This document shows, in pieces, positions 27,064 to 35,705 of a stretch of DNA of 64,000 nucleotides. Each line of letters opens with the position of its first letter. Positions within the stretch are counted from its first letter, which is position 1. This DNA comes from JAHBNG01 sp039028975 (lineage in GTDB: Bacteria; Chloroflexota; Anaerolineae; Caldilineales; Caldilineaceae). The notes beneath the pieces are model-generated. The model was not told the origin of the DNA. It made no database searches and saw only the letters and a program-made list of their open reading frames with translations. Location of the stretch: positions 1-64,000 of the forward strand of contig JBCCHB010000067.1 in NCBI GenBank assembly GCA_039028975.1, given 5' to 3'. The position numbers and the translations under genes are program-made.

Positions 27064-28203
27064 ATGAACAAACAGAGTAAAAATAGCCATCATATTGTCG
27101 TCGTTGGTGCAGGGATCCTGGGGGCCTCCATTGCATTTCATCTCATCTTGCGTGGTGCTCAGGTCACCATTGTGGATGCTGCTGAGCCAGGAAAGGGAAC
27201 GACCCGCATCTCCTTTGCTTGGCTTAATGCATTTGGCAAAAATCCGTTTCACTATCATGATATCAATCGTCGCTCGATGGAAATGTGGGAGCGCTTTGTC
27301 AGGCGCATTGGCGCTGTGGATGCCGTTACTTGGGGTGGTGAATTGAAGGGGGCTAGAACAGAAGCTGGGGCTAGAGAATTGGCGGAACGAGTAGAGAAGG
27401 TACAAGAGTGGGGCTATCCAAGCCGCCTCGTCGATGCGTATGAAGTTAAGGAGCTAGAGCCAAATCTAAATGTAGAGCAGATGGCGGCAATCGCCTACAC
27501 AGATATTGAGGGACACGTAGACACCCAGCAGGTGGTCCAATCATGTATGAAAGCTTTGGGTGCGCAGGGAGCCGAGATCTGTATCCATACACCTGTAACG
27601 GGTTTCCAATTTTCTGGTGGGAACAGTGCTATGGTAGAGGCGGTACAGATTGGTGATATCACTATTCCCTGCGACGGCGTTGTGCTAGCGGGCGGACCTG
27701 ATATGTCAGCCCTGGCCACAATGGCACAAATCAAACTCCCTGTCTATCATACATTTGGGGCAACGATCCTGACGGAACCGATTGCCCCCCTCTTTCAGAC
27801 CATTGCAATCTATCATCCTTCGGTCGATAGCCAGCCAGTGGTTAATTTCCGACAATTTAGAGACGGAACGGTGATGGTTCAGGGAGGTTCAACCGATAAC
27901 GTGGAGGTTGGAGATCGAGGAAAGAGTGATGAAGAAGTAGCCCAGATTTTAGCCGATGCGGCTACCCACCTGCCTGCACTTAAGGATGTAAGAATCAAGG
28001 CGATTCAGCGCGGCCGTCGACCTATTCCCCAGGATGGGCATCCTATTCTGGGTTTCTCCGAATCGGTTGCCAATCTCTATCTGGCGACGACCCACAGCGG
28101 GATAACGCTAGCACCGATTATTGGGGAATTGGCGGCGATTGAAATTGTTGACAGAACGGCGGTCGATCTTTTTACGCCCTATCGGCCTGCCCGTTTTCAG
28201 TAG
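27064..28203 (+). CDS. FAD-dependent amino-acid oxidase (DAO family)
   Basis: The 379-residue flavoprotein starts with the dinucleotide fold VVVGAGILGASIAFHLILRGAQV and an acidic end of strand 2 (VDAAEPG), followed by the DAO-family substrate domain. The C-terminal FAD contact is GRRPIPQDGHPILGFS with LATTHSGITLAP, typical of glycine/D-amino acid oxidases and dehydrogenases. AGGAACTGACT before ATG supports the start. It is followed 40 bases later by an isopropylmalate-dehydrogenase-like gene, so both may act on one amino or hydroxy acid route. The substrate is unknown. Confidence 0.9.
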   Translation: MNKQSKNSHHIVVVGAGILGASIAFHLILRGAQVTIVDAAEPGKGTTRISFAWLNAFGKNPFHYHDINRRSMEMWERFVRRIGAVDAVTWGGELKGARTEAGARELAERVEKVQEWGYPSRLVDAYEVKELEPNLNVEQMAAIAYTDIEGHVDTQQVVQSCMKALGAQGAEICIHTPVTGFQFSGGNSAMVEAVQIGDITIPCDGVVLAGGPDMSALATMAQIKLPVYHTFGATILTEPIAPLFQTIAIYHPSVDSQPVVNFRQFRDGTVMVQGGSTDNVEVGDRGKSDEEVAQILADAATHLPALKDVRIKAIQRGRRPIPQDGHPILGFSESVANLYLATTHSGITLAPIIGELAAIEIVDRTAVDLFTPYRPARFQ

Positions 28204-28243
28204 CTCTCACATCGCATAATACACTTACAAAAGGAATCGCTAC

Positions 28244-29323
28244 ATGGAACTTCTCGTCCTTCCCGGTGATGGCATTGGTCCCGAAATTGTTGCTGCTGCT
28301 ATCCGGGTATTGCAGACTGTGAATGAAAAATATGATCTTTCCATTGATCTTGACTATGATGATGTGGGCTTTACTAGTTTGGAGAAGCACGGCACGACCC
28401 TCCGTGATGAGTTACTACAGAGGGCGAAAAGCTACGATGGCATTATCCTTGGACCCCAATCTCATATGGACTACCCGCCGCCAGCCGAAGGAGGCATCAA
28501 CATCTCAGCCAGCTTCCGCGTCAAGCTCGATCTCTACGCCAATATTCGGCCGGCACGGGCAAGGGATTTTCTGGAAAGAGGTGCACCAGGCATGGATCTG
28601 GTTATTGTACGAGAGCTAACTGAGGGGTTTTATGCGGATCGCAACATGTACAAAGGGTGGGCTGAATTGATGCCAACTGAAGACATGGCTATCTCATTGC
28701 GAAAGATCACCCGGCAAGCTTGCGAACGGATTGCCCGTCGGGCCTTTGAGGTTGCCGAGGAGCGTCGCCAAAAGGTGACCGCTGTTCACAAGGCAAACTG
28801 CTTTCACATTACCTGTGGGCTTTTTTTAGAAGAGGTGCGCAAAGTCGCTGCCGAGTATCCTCACGTGATGTTGGAAGAGCAGATTGTGGATGCTACAGCC
28901 GCCCTACTGGTGCGCGATCCAACCCAATTCGACGTGCTCGTTACGACCAACCTCTTTGGCGATATTCTCTCTGACTTGGCTAGTGAGTTATCGGGCAGCA
29001 TTGGCTTGGCGGGGGCACTTATGGCAGGCGATAATTTGGCCGCGGCTCAGGCCCAGCACGGTTCCGCTCCTGATATTGCCGGACAAAATGTGGCCAATCC
29101 GACATCTATGATCTTGTCGGTGGCTATGCTGGTAGAGTGGCTTGGCAAGCGAAAGAGTGATGATAGGCTATTGAATGCAGGAAAAGAGATGGTTGAATCT
29201 GTAGACCGTGTACTGGCCGACCCAACGTTGCGTACGCGCGATATCGGTGGTAGCGCTCATACCGATGAATTTGCTACCCACGTAGCGTCTAACATACAGA
29301 AGGCCCAAAGTAGAGAAGCATAG
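28244..29323 (+). CDS. Isocitrate/isopropylmalate dehydrogenase family protein
   Basis: The 359-residue beta-decarboxylating dehydrogenase has LPGDGIGPEIVAAAIRVL at the start, the substrate-binding arginine region in LDLYANIRPARA, VIVRELTEGFYAD, and the metal-binding aspartates in TNLFGDILSDLASEL. The pattern fits LeuB, tartrate dehydrogenase or homoisocitrate dehydrogenase; I cannot choose. Neighbouring genes are a FAD oxidase and a response regulator, not leucine genes, which argues against leuB. AAAAGGAATCGCTAC precedes ATG. The stop TAG is directly followed by the ATG of the response regulator. Confidence 0.88.
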   Translation: MELLVLPGDGIGPEIVAAAIRVLQTVNEKYDLSIDLDYDDVGFTSLEKHGTTLRDELLQRAKSYDGIILGPQSHMDYPPPAEGGINISASFRVKLDLYANIRPARARDFLERGAPGMDLVIVRELTEGFYADRNMYKGWAELMPTEDMAISLRKITRQACERIARRAFEVAEERRQKVTAVHKANCFHITCGLFLEEVRKVAAEYPHVMLEEQIVDATAALLVRDPTQFDVLVTTNLFGDILSDLASELSGSIGLAGALMAGDNLAAAQAQHGSAPDIAGQNVANPTSMILSVAMLVEWLGKRKSDDRLLNAGKEMVESVDRVLADPTLRTRDIGGSAHTDEFATHVASNIQKAQSREA

Positions 29324-29977
29324 ATGAACGATTCAGAGGCAATCCGGGTAATGATCGTCGATGATCAACCCGTTGTGCGTAGCGGTCTAAGCGCATTTTT
29401 AATGGTTCACCCTGATTTAGAGATGGTCGGCGAGGCGAAGGATGGCGCTCGTGCCGTACGGCTCTGCGCACAACTTCGTCCTGATGTCGTTCTGATGGAT
29501 CTAGTCATGCCTGAAATGGATGGCGCGGAGGCCACCAAGCGCATTAAAGAACATTATCCTCATATTCAGGTGATCGCACTTACTAGCTTTAAAGAAAAGG
29601 AGCTGATTCAGCGAGTTCTAGAGGCTGGCGCGATTGGATACTTGCTCAAGAGCGTAACATCTGAGGAGCTGGCGACTGCGATTCGGTCAGCATATGGTGG
29701 GCGTCCAACACTTTCGCCCGAGGCCACACAAGTACTGATCGATAACGCTACGGGAAAAGGCGAACCGCTCCTGGGGAGCGATCTGACCGAGCGTGAAAAT
29801 GATGTCTTGGCGTTGATGGTCGAAGGGCTGAACAACACCCAGATTGCGGATCGGCTAATTATTAGTCGTTCTACGGTCAAATTTCATGTTAGCAACATTC
29901 TATCGAAGCTAGCCTGTGGGAGCCGAATGGAGGTAATTGCATTGGCCGTTCGGCAAGGTCTTGTAACCAATGGATAA
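29324..29977 (+). CDS. NarL/LuxR-type response regulator
   Basis: The 217-residue regulator has a receiver domain (about 8-120) with acidic pocket DDQ, phospho-acceptor Asp in VVLMDLVMPEMDG and Lys in YLLKSV. A LuxR HTH (about 155-210) reads LTERENDVLALMVEGLNNTQIADRLIISRSTVKFHVSNIL. Its ATG abuts the stop of the dehydrogenase gene. The cognate kinase is most likely the HisKA_3 protein 199 bases downstream; the pair is separated by a family B palindrome. Confidence 0.94.
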   Translation: MNDSEAIRVMIVDDQPVVRSGLSAFLMVHPDLEMVGEAKDGARAVRLCAQLRPDVVLMDLVMPEMDGAEATKRIKEHYPHIQVIALTSFKEKELIQRVLEAGAIGYLLKSVTSEELATAIRSAYGGRPTLSPEATQVLIDNATGKGEPLLGSDLTERENDVLALMVEGLNNTQIADRLIISRSTVKFHVSNILSKLACGSRMEVIALAVRQGLVTNG

Positions 29978-30070
29978 ATTCAATAACGTAAAGCCACAGA
30001 CAACCGTTCAGGTAGCAAGCCCCGCGCAGGTCTAACCCCATGAGCAACCTTGGCGGAGCTGCAAAAATTC

Positions 30071-30163
30071 ATATACTCCACCAGACAAGTCTTGTCCCGA
30101 TTTTATCCCATCCACTCTGGGAAATTCCGAGAAGGGAGGACGGAACTTTTCTGGCCATCTATA
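30071..30163. repeat. Family B palindrome between response regulator and kinase
   Basis: The right end CTTTTCTGGCCATCTATA is well preserved; the left end TATACTCCACCAGACAAG...CTTGTCCCGA is decayed. The kinase gene's ribosome binding site (AAGGGA) lies immediately after it. Confidence 0.65.
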
Positions 30164-30176
30164 AGGGACAAGATCA

Positions 30177-31406
30177 ATGTCTGCATACTCGTACAATGGA
30201 AGAACTGTACTGCTTCGAGCCATTGTCAGTGGGGTGATACTGATCAATCTCTTTGCCCTCATTCAGATAGGAGTGGTTTTGGGCCTATCATTACAGCTAA
30301 GGATGTTTATTATTCCCACCTTTGTTGGCCTTATTGTAGGGTGGTGGGGCGGCACGATCTTTGGTAAGTTAGATAGCAGGGCAGCTGAACAGCGCGAGGC
30401 TGCTGAACGATTAAAGGCGGTCGTTGATACTGCTGTTGATGGAATCATAACCATTGATGAATGGGGAACGATTGAGACACTCAACCCTGCTGCTGCCAAG
30501 ATTTTTGGTTACGAATCGGATAAGATGCTTGGGCAAAATGTTACGATGCTTATGCCCTCCCCGTATCATGAGGAGCACGATGGCTATTTGAGCCATTATC
30601 GAAGGACAGGAGAGCGCAAGATCATCGGTATTGGTCGTGAGGTTGAGGGGCTGCGCAAAGACGGCAGCATCTTCCCCCTTGAACTGGCAGTTAGTGAAAC
30701 CAACGTAAATGATCATCGTTTCTTTACAGGCATTGTGCGCGATATTACTGAACGGCGTATTGCGGAGCAGGCGATTCGAGAAAGTGAAGTGGCTATCGAT
30801 GCGGAACGAAATCGTATTGCGCGCGATTTACACGATTCGGTTACCCAAACCCTCTTTGCTGCTAGCATGATCGCAGATGTGCTACCGATTATGTGGGAGA
30901 CCAAGCCAGCAATGGCACATGACCGGCTCCAAGAATTACGCGAACTCTCCAGAGGTGCATTGGCTGAGATGCGTACACTTCTCTTAGAGCTACGCCCTGC
31001 GGCCTTGGTCGATGCCGAACTGGATCAGCTGTTGCAGCAACTGGCAGACGCTACCCTGGGACGCTATCGCATTCCTGTAGAGCTAAATATGATCGGTGAC
31101 GTCAATGCGTTACCCTCTGAGTGGTGGATTGCTATCTATCGCATTGTGCAAGAGGCACTCAACAATGCAGGCAAACACGCCAACGCCAGCCAGGTGTCCA
31201 TCCATATTCAAAACGACGGGCAGGGTTTCAACCTCACAATCCAAGACAATGGTTGCGGCTTTGACCAGAATGAAGTGAAAGGTGGGCATTTTGGTTTAGC
31301 CAACATGATAGAACGAGCCGAGGCCATTGGTGCAACCTTAAAAATCGAAAGTCAGCCAAATCAGGGTACAATGATTCGCGTCGAGATGGATGAATCAATT
31401 GGTTGA
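30177..31406 (+). CDS. Membrane histidine kinase with FixL-like PAS domain
   Basis: The 409-residue kinase has two N-terminal helices (about 12-36 and 42-62), a PAS domain (75-195) and a HisKA_3/HATPase transmitter. The phospho-acceptor is H219 in RIARDLHDSVTQT, with EALNNAGKHANAS as N-box. The PAS matches rhizobial FixL at the haem pocket: H134 (EEHDGY) aligns with the proximal haem His and R154 (IIGIGR), exactly 20 residues later, with the distal Arg that responds to O2. The FixL His at the intermediate position is Lys here. This predicts haem-based oxygen sensing. It is paired with the regulator at 29324 and adjoins ba3 oxidase genes. AAGGGA precedes the ATG. Its 3' end overlaps the convergent cytochrome c gene by 12 bases. 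Confidence 0.92.
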   Translation: MSAYSYNGRTVLLRAIVSGVILINLFALIQIGVVLGLSLQLRMFIIPTFVGLIVGWWGGTIFGKLDSRAAEQREAAERLKAVVDTAVDGIITIDEWGTIETLNPAAAKIFGYESDKMLGQNVTMLMPSPYHEEHDGYLSHYRRTGERKIIGIGREVEGLRKDGSIFPLELAVSETNVNDHRFFTGIVRDITERRIAEQAIRESEVAIDAERNRIARDLHDSVTQTLFAASMIADVLPIMWETKPAMAHDRLQELRELSRGALAEMRTLLLELRPAALVDAELDQLLQQLADATLGRYRIPVELNMIGDVNALPSEWWIAIYRIVQEALNNAGKHANASQVSIHIQNDGQGFNLTIQDNGCGFDQNEVKGGHFGLANMIERAEAIGATLKIESQPNQGTMIRVEMDESIG

Positions 31407-32057
31407 TGAATCAATTAGATAGTCGACCATCTGCTCAATTTCTCCTTCGTTAAAAGATTGCGTAAAGGTTGGTAACATAACGCCCGTTGGGCAAGAACCG
31501 GTTGGGCACTCTGGCGCAATAAACGCTTCCGGATTGATGAGAGATTCGTAAATGTACTCATAAGCACTCACCCCTTCTTGGCGTTCTCCAGCAACTATGC
31601 CTATGGCCGATAGATTTGGCCCAATTACACCTACAGCCCCCGGAATACCTGGAATGACATGACATCCATTACAGGCTCCCCGATTAAATAGGTCAACAAC
31701 CTCAGGTGGTGCTCCAGCAACCCCACGGATTTCCTCCCCACTATTGGTACTGTCCTCTTGCTCGCCATCAATTAGAACCATGCCTGTTGGCGTTGGCGTT
31801 CGGGTCGCTTCAGCAATCAAAGCCAATGCTGCGGTTGTAGCTTCCTCTTTAGCCTTTAGATCTGCTAGTCGCTCACTTGCAATTTTTGAACCATTTGGAT
31901 TTGTGTCGCTCCGTAGCATTTCCATATCACTCTGTAGCTGTTCCACAATAAAGAAAACGACCAAAGCGAATATAAGAAACCCAAAGACAGAAGCCATTAC
32001 TTTACTTCTTTGCTCTGCTTTTTTAAGAAAATCTTCGGTAAAAATGTCATGTATCAT
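31395..32057 (-). CDS. Membrane-anchored cytochrome c
   Basis: The 220-residue protein has an N-terminal anchor (about 22-40), a long Glu/Ala-rich linker and a single c-type haem domain with C129-N-G-C132-H133. The likely axial Met is M194 in VMLPTF. It resembles small c cytochromes delivering electrons to terminal oxidases. It is the last gene of the oxidase run on this strand, so it is a good candidate electron donor to the ba3 oxidase. Confidence 0.9.
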   Translation of the reverse strand: MIHDIFTEDFLKKAEQRSKVMASVFGFLIFALVVFFIVEQLQSDMEMLRSDTNPNGSKIASERLADLKAKEEATTAALALIAEATRTPTPTGMVLIDGEQEDSTNSGEEIRGVAGAPPEVVDLFNRGACNGCHVIPGIPGAVGVIGPNLSAIGIVAGERQEGVSAYEYIYESLINPEAFIAPECPTGSCPTGVMLPTFTQSFNEGEIEQMVDYLIDSSTN

Positions 32058-32419
32058 TTTGGGCTATTCCTGATATTTCGCCAGAAAAGTCTTCTAGACT
32101 CTTGACCACTTCGCTCCAAGAAGCTGTCTAAAAAGGGTAAGAGCGTGCCATTCTGCTTGGTTACAGTTGCGAAGCAACCTAGAGCGGAGCGACTGAAGAA
32201 TCTGCATTTCGGCTTGAAACAACCATGAGATCCTTCGTGCCGCTTTGCGGCCGCAACTGAGCTGCACACTCCTCAGGATGACTTCCCAGACAGCTTTTAA
32301 GAAATTTCGAGATAGGAGGACATTCCCATCTTCGTTGGGACAAGTTTCTTCTGGCTATTTACATGGATGTCTTTTGGTTGTTAACGCTACATGGATTCGC
32401 CAAATGAGCACAGAGTAAC
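32058..32419. other. Intergenic region filled by nested repeats
   Basis: These 362 bases lie between the cytochrome c and oxidase subunit I genes. They are almost entirely a family B palindrome with another inverted repeat inside it; no gene is seen. Confidence 0.6.
32073..32363. repeat. Family B palindrome with nested element
   Basis: Outer ends ATATTTCGCCAGAAAAG and GGGACAAGTTTCTTCTGGC match family B. Between them, 32121-32298 is a separate inverted repeat with AGCTGTCTAAAAAG and its near-complement CTTCCCAGACAGCTTTT, enclosing the widespread GAGATCCTTCGTGCCG and CTCAGGATGAC motifs. One element has apparently inserted into another. Confidence 0.6.
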
Positions 32420-34123
32420 TCACCAAACCCGAAAGCCAGGTGACCAATAGGTTGCTTCGATGACCAATTGAACTATCATGGGGCCATAGGCTAAAAAGAT
32501 CAGCGCGATGGCACCAGATAACCACGGCTGCCAGTTGTCTAGCCAAGCTGGAATGGGTGTACTCGGATCCAACGGCTCAGCAACGGGCATCTTGATCTCA
32601 GATTCCAGCTTGTGCCTAGTGAACAATGTGCGCACCATCACCAGGTAAAAGAGAAGTGCGCTGATGGTTAATAGGATGATGCCGAGAACAGACTCCATTA
32701 ATAGCGGATTCCAGGACGCCTCGGCGTAAGGAGCCGCTCCCAACATGGAGCGTCTTGGTGCGCCAAAGATTAGACCCAACGCGTGGAATGCATTGGAAAA
32801 GAAGAGCATGCCAAAGAACCAAGTCCATGACTGAGCACGAGCCAATCCAGGACTGCGTAGTTGGTTCCCGGTTAGCTTAGGAACAAGCCAGTAGGCTATG
32901 CCAAAGAAAGTCAGCGTCGTTGCAGAGCCAACGGTCAGGTGGAAATGACCAGGAACCCAGGTTGTGTTATGGACTGCTAAGTTCATGCTGTAGGATGCAT
33001 TGGTAATGCCACTAATGCCACCAAACGCAAAGAGAATCATGGCCAGATTCTGAGCTGCGTAAGATGGATCCTGCCAATTTAGCTTTCTGATCCAGCCTAG
33101 GTAACCTTTGCCCCCGCGCAAACGAGCACCCACCTCTAGTGATGCGACTACGGTAAAGGCGGTAATCAGGCTGGGGAAAGCCACTCCATATGTAACTACT
33201 GCATGAAAGAATTTCCAGCCCACTGGAATTCCTGGATCAGTATATTGATGATGAAAGCCGACTGGTGTTGAGAGAAGCAGAAAGAGCCAAAAGACCAGTC
33301 GGGCCAGCGGTTCACTAAACATCTTGCCATTGGTCTGTTTAGGGAGCATGGCATACCAGGAGACGTACGCAGGCAACAGCCAGAAATAGACCAGCGGATG
33401 ACCAAAGTACCAGAAGAGCGTGCGGGCCAAGAGGGGATCAGTGCCCTCAATCCACCCTAGCGACCATGGAATCAATAAGAAGAGCATCTCCGCCGCCACG
33501 CCTAGAGTTGCCAACTGCCACATAACCATGGTAATCAGAATCGCTAGCGCAATAAAGGGGGTTGTCTCACCTGAGTGTTCGGCCTTCCAGGCCCAATAGG
33601 TATAGTAATACCCTAACCCCACAAGCCACGTACCAATTACAATAAGGGTCAAGCCCACGTAAAAACTCCAGTGAGCTTGCATGGGCGGATAAAAGGTATA
33701 CAGTACGGAGGCTGCATTGGTTAACAATGGGATTGAGGTCATAACTAGGCCAAATGCCATTAACCAAAAGGCAGCTATATTTAGGGTAGGATAGCGTAAC
33801 GGTCGATTCAAACTCCGCACCAGGGCAAAGGTGAAGAAGCCCACAATAAAAAAGGTAGTCCAGACGAGGGCATTGAGCACGCCATGGAGACTCAACCCGT
33901 GATAGTAGCTCTTGATGGCTGGCTCAATATAGGGGTAGAGATTGAGTCCTGCATGTTCCAGCCCCTGCAAAATGCCTAGAAGAATGCCAACCGATAGAGC
34001 CATCATACCGATTCCGATGTTCCACCCTGTTAACCAGTCGACAGGTTTCAGATCCTCCTGGGTAAGAGGGGCTGGTGCTGGCGATACGACTGCTGCAGTA
34101 GCAGATATAGATTGTACAGACAT
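32420..34123 (-). CDS. cbaA: ba3-type cytochrome c oxidase subunit I
   Basis: The 567-residue haem-copper oxidase core subunit is of the B (ba3) type, which reduces O2 to water and pumps protons across the cytoplasmic membrane. Landmarks are the haem-b ligand region SYYHGLSLHGVLNALVWTT, the CuB/Tyr crosslink helix WYFGHPLVYFWLLPAY, HHQYTDPG, and the haem pair in TWVPGHFHLTVGSATT. Length and helix count (about 13) fit. It is the third gene of the unit IIa - II - I. The short IIa partner and sequence type distinguish it from aa3 oxidases. Confidence 0.95.
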   Translation of the reverse strand: MSVQSISATAAVVSPAPAPLTQEDLKPVDWLTGWNIGIGMMALSVGILLGILQGLEHAGLNLYPYIEPAIKSYYHGLSLHGVLNALVWTTFFIVGFFTFALVRSLNRPLRYPTLNIAAFWLMAFGLVMTSIPLLTNAASVLYTFYPPMQAHWSFYVGLTLIVIGTWLVGLGYYYTYWAWKAEHSGETTPFIALAILITMVMWQLATLGVAAEMLFLLIPWSLGWIEGTDPLLARTLFWYFGHPLVYFWLLPAYVSWYAMLPKQTNGKMFSEPLARLVFWLFLLLSTPVGFHHQYTDPGIPVGWKFFHAVVTYGVAFPSLITAFTVVASLEVGARLRGGKGYLGWIRKLNWQDPSYAAQNLAMILFAFGGISGITNASYSMNLAVHNTTWVPGHFHLTVGSATTLTFFGIAYWLVPKLTGNQLRSPGLARAQSWTWFFGMLFFSNAFHALGLIFGAPRRSMLGAAPYAEASWNPLLMESVLGIILLTISALLFYLVMVRTLFTRHKLESEIKMPVAEPLDPSTPIPAWLDNWQPWLSGAIALIFLAYGPMIVQLVIEATYWSPGFRVW

Positions 34124-34228
34124 TCCTTCTCCTTATTATTCCATTAAGATTTTCAGCAACCGTGAATGTTCGTTGTTTCACTCTAAATATAAGGTAATCA
34201 TTCATAGCCACCGCAAACGCAGTTGGTA

Positions 34229-34768
34229 TTATTCCACGATAATTTGTCCATACATATTGTGATGACCGATTCCACAATATTCATGACAGATAATGTTATA
34301 GGTTCCTGGCTCATCAAAACGGGTTGTCAGTTTAGAGATTTGACCAGGCAAAACCATCATATTGATGTTGGTTTTAGCAATCTTAAAGCCATGCTGTACA
34401 TCTTGGCTGGTTACGTAGAACGTTATGTTCGCCCCTGCTGGAATCCGAATCTGGCTCGGTGTAAAGGCCCAGATCTGGGAACGAATATAGGCTTCATACT
34501 GACCAGGAGCCAGTTCACGCAGGCCAGGGTTAGCAAAAAGGCTACTTTGGGGCGTCATCAATGTATTAGGATTGATCCGCTGATAAACCCCTGGCACCTG
34601 TATGCTAAAGACTGAGCTAGAAATAATGATGGCCAACCCAAAGGCCACAAGCGTTACCAAGCTGATGCGTATCCAAAATGCTTCGTAGCGATCTACATGA
34701 ATGGGTTCGCCTATGGTCATTGGATCGACTATCTTGGCGTTATCTTGCGGTGATCTTGAATCACTCAT
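34229..34768 (-). CDS. cbaB: ba3-type cytochrome c oxidase subunit II
   Basis: The 179-residue CuA subunit has one N-terminal helix (about 30-55) and a cupredoxin domain. Its CuA site reads CHEYCGIGHHNM (Cys-x3-Cys, His, Met) with an upstream His in QDVQHGFKI. The start is the ATG at 34768 (MSDSRSPQDN), whose first bases overlap the stop of the IIa gene as ATGA. A longer ORF from 34813 would run back into IIa. Confidence 0.95.
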   Translation of the reverse strand: MSDSRSPQDNAKIVDPMTIGEPIHVDRYEAFWIRISLVTLVAFGLAIIISSSVFSIQVPGVYQRINPNTLMTPQSSLFANPGLRELAPGQYEAYIRSQIWAFTPSQIRIPAGANITFYVTSQDVQHGFKIAKTNINMMVLPGQISKLTTRFDEPGTYNIICHEYCGIGHHNMYGQIIVE

Positions 34769-34884
34769 TGGGTCACTCCTCTTGAAATCATGGTCAAGTA
34801 GGCACTTCCCCACAGTGCCACAACAATGACGAGATAGACGAGCAGTAACGCAATCGTACCCATAGGCGGTTTGGGTTCTTTCAT
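34765..34884 (-). CDS. cbaD: ba3-type cytochrome c oxidase subunit IIa (39 residues)
   Basis: A 39-residue protein begins MKEPKPPMGTI and has one hydrophobic helix (ALLLVYLVIVVALWGSAYL) and a short polar tail. This size and layout match the single-helix subunit IIa of ba3/caa3 B-type oxidases. The stop TGA overlaps the start of subunit II (ATGA, 34765-34768), a strong sign of a real translated gene. The ATG follows AAGGAAAACATT, containing AAGGA. Confidence 0.85.
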   Translation of the reverse strand: MKEPKPPMGTIALLLVYLVIVVALWGSAYLTMISRGVTQ

Positions 34885-34899
34885 AATGTTTTCCTTACT

Positions 34900-34980
34900 A
34901 TAGATATCCAGAAAAAGATTTTCCAGTTGTCCCCTGAGCTTGTCGAAGGGCGGCGGGAAAATCTTTTTCTCAAAGACTAT
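34900..34980. repeat. Family B-like palindrome with exchanged loop
   Basis: AGAAAAAGATTTTCC (34910-34924) and its perfect complement at 34956-34970 are framed by TATAGATATCC and GACTATA, close to family B ends. The loop carries CCTGAGCTTGTCGAAGG, the half-motif also found at 14612. It lies between the SCO gene and the oxidase operon start. Confidence 0.7.
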
Positions 34981-34996
34981 ATATTGCGGTTAGAAT

Positions 34997-35647
34997 TTAG
35001 TGAAGAAGCCTAGATAAATCTTGGGCAATCTGCGAACCAGTGACTGTTGGCGGGAAAACGACCCGTAGGTAGCCGTCGGGATCGACGAGCATGATAGTAG
35101 CAGTATGATCAAAGAAGAGAGATTCAGGACCACTCTCAGCCCGCTGCTCAAAGAAGACACCGAACTGAGTAGCAAGCGCCTTGATATCATCAACGTCACC
35201 GGTCAAGCCAATCATTCGTTTATGAAAGTAAGATAGATAGGAGGCTAGGCGCTCTGGTCTGTCCCGCTCCGGATCAACTGTAACGAAGAGAATGGTCAGC
35301 TTTTCTGCATTGTCTTCAAGCTCATTGAGTGCCGCAGCTAGATTTCCCAACGACAGTGGGCAAACGTCTGGACAAGAGGTGTAGCCAAAGGTAACTAATA
35401 GATATTGATCCCGGAAATCATGTAGGCTTACCTGCTGTTCTAAGCTGCTCTCTAAAGTGAAGTCAGTCAGGGCTGTTGGCGATTGCAGAACCATGCCATG
35501 CACAATCGAGGTTGGCGCAAACCTTTGCCAAAGGAGACTACTCAGAAAAAGGACAAGAACTACTCCCGATGTAGTGACTGAAATCCTAGAGAACCACCAC
35601 TTTTTTTGCCCCCTTTGGTTGATTACTGTGACTTCCCTGCATCCCAT
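34997..35647 (-). CDS. SCO1/SenC-type copper chaperone
   Basis: The 216-residue protein has an N-terminal membrane helix and a thioredoxin-like SCO domain. Copper ligands are present: Cys-x3-Cys in TSCPDVCP and His in FFDHTAT. SCO proteins load copper into the CuA site of oxidase subunit II, which matches the oxidase genes directly downstream. The ORF is open for ~97 codons further upstream but overlaps the preceding gene there. AGGAACGAAA before ATG 35647 decides the start. Confidence 0.92.
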   Translation of the reverse strand: MGCREVTVINQRGQKKWWFSRISVTTSGVVLVLFLSSLLWQRFAPTSIVHGMVLQSPTALTDFTLESSLEQQVSLHDFRDQYLLVTFGYTSCPDVCPLSLGNLAAALNELEDNAEKLTILFVTVDPERDRPERLASYLSYFHKRMIGLTGDVDDIKALATQFGVFFEQRAESGPESLFFDHTATIMLVDPDGYLRVVFPPTVTGSQIAQDLSRLLH

Positions 35648-35705
35648 TTTCGTTCCTGCCTCTAACACTGCTGCTCCTAACATTTTTGCTTGCGCTGAGC
35701 TTACG

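Noticed and set aside
28244..29323. Leucine-pathway leuB assignment
   Set aside because: The family match is clear but no other leucine gene is nearby, so a specific symbol is not justified.
32054..32269. 71-residue ORF between cytochrome c and oxidase subunit I
   Set aside because: It lies entirely in nested palindromic repeats.
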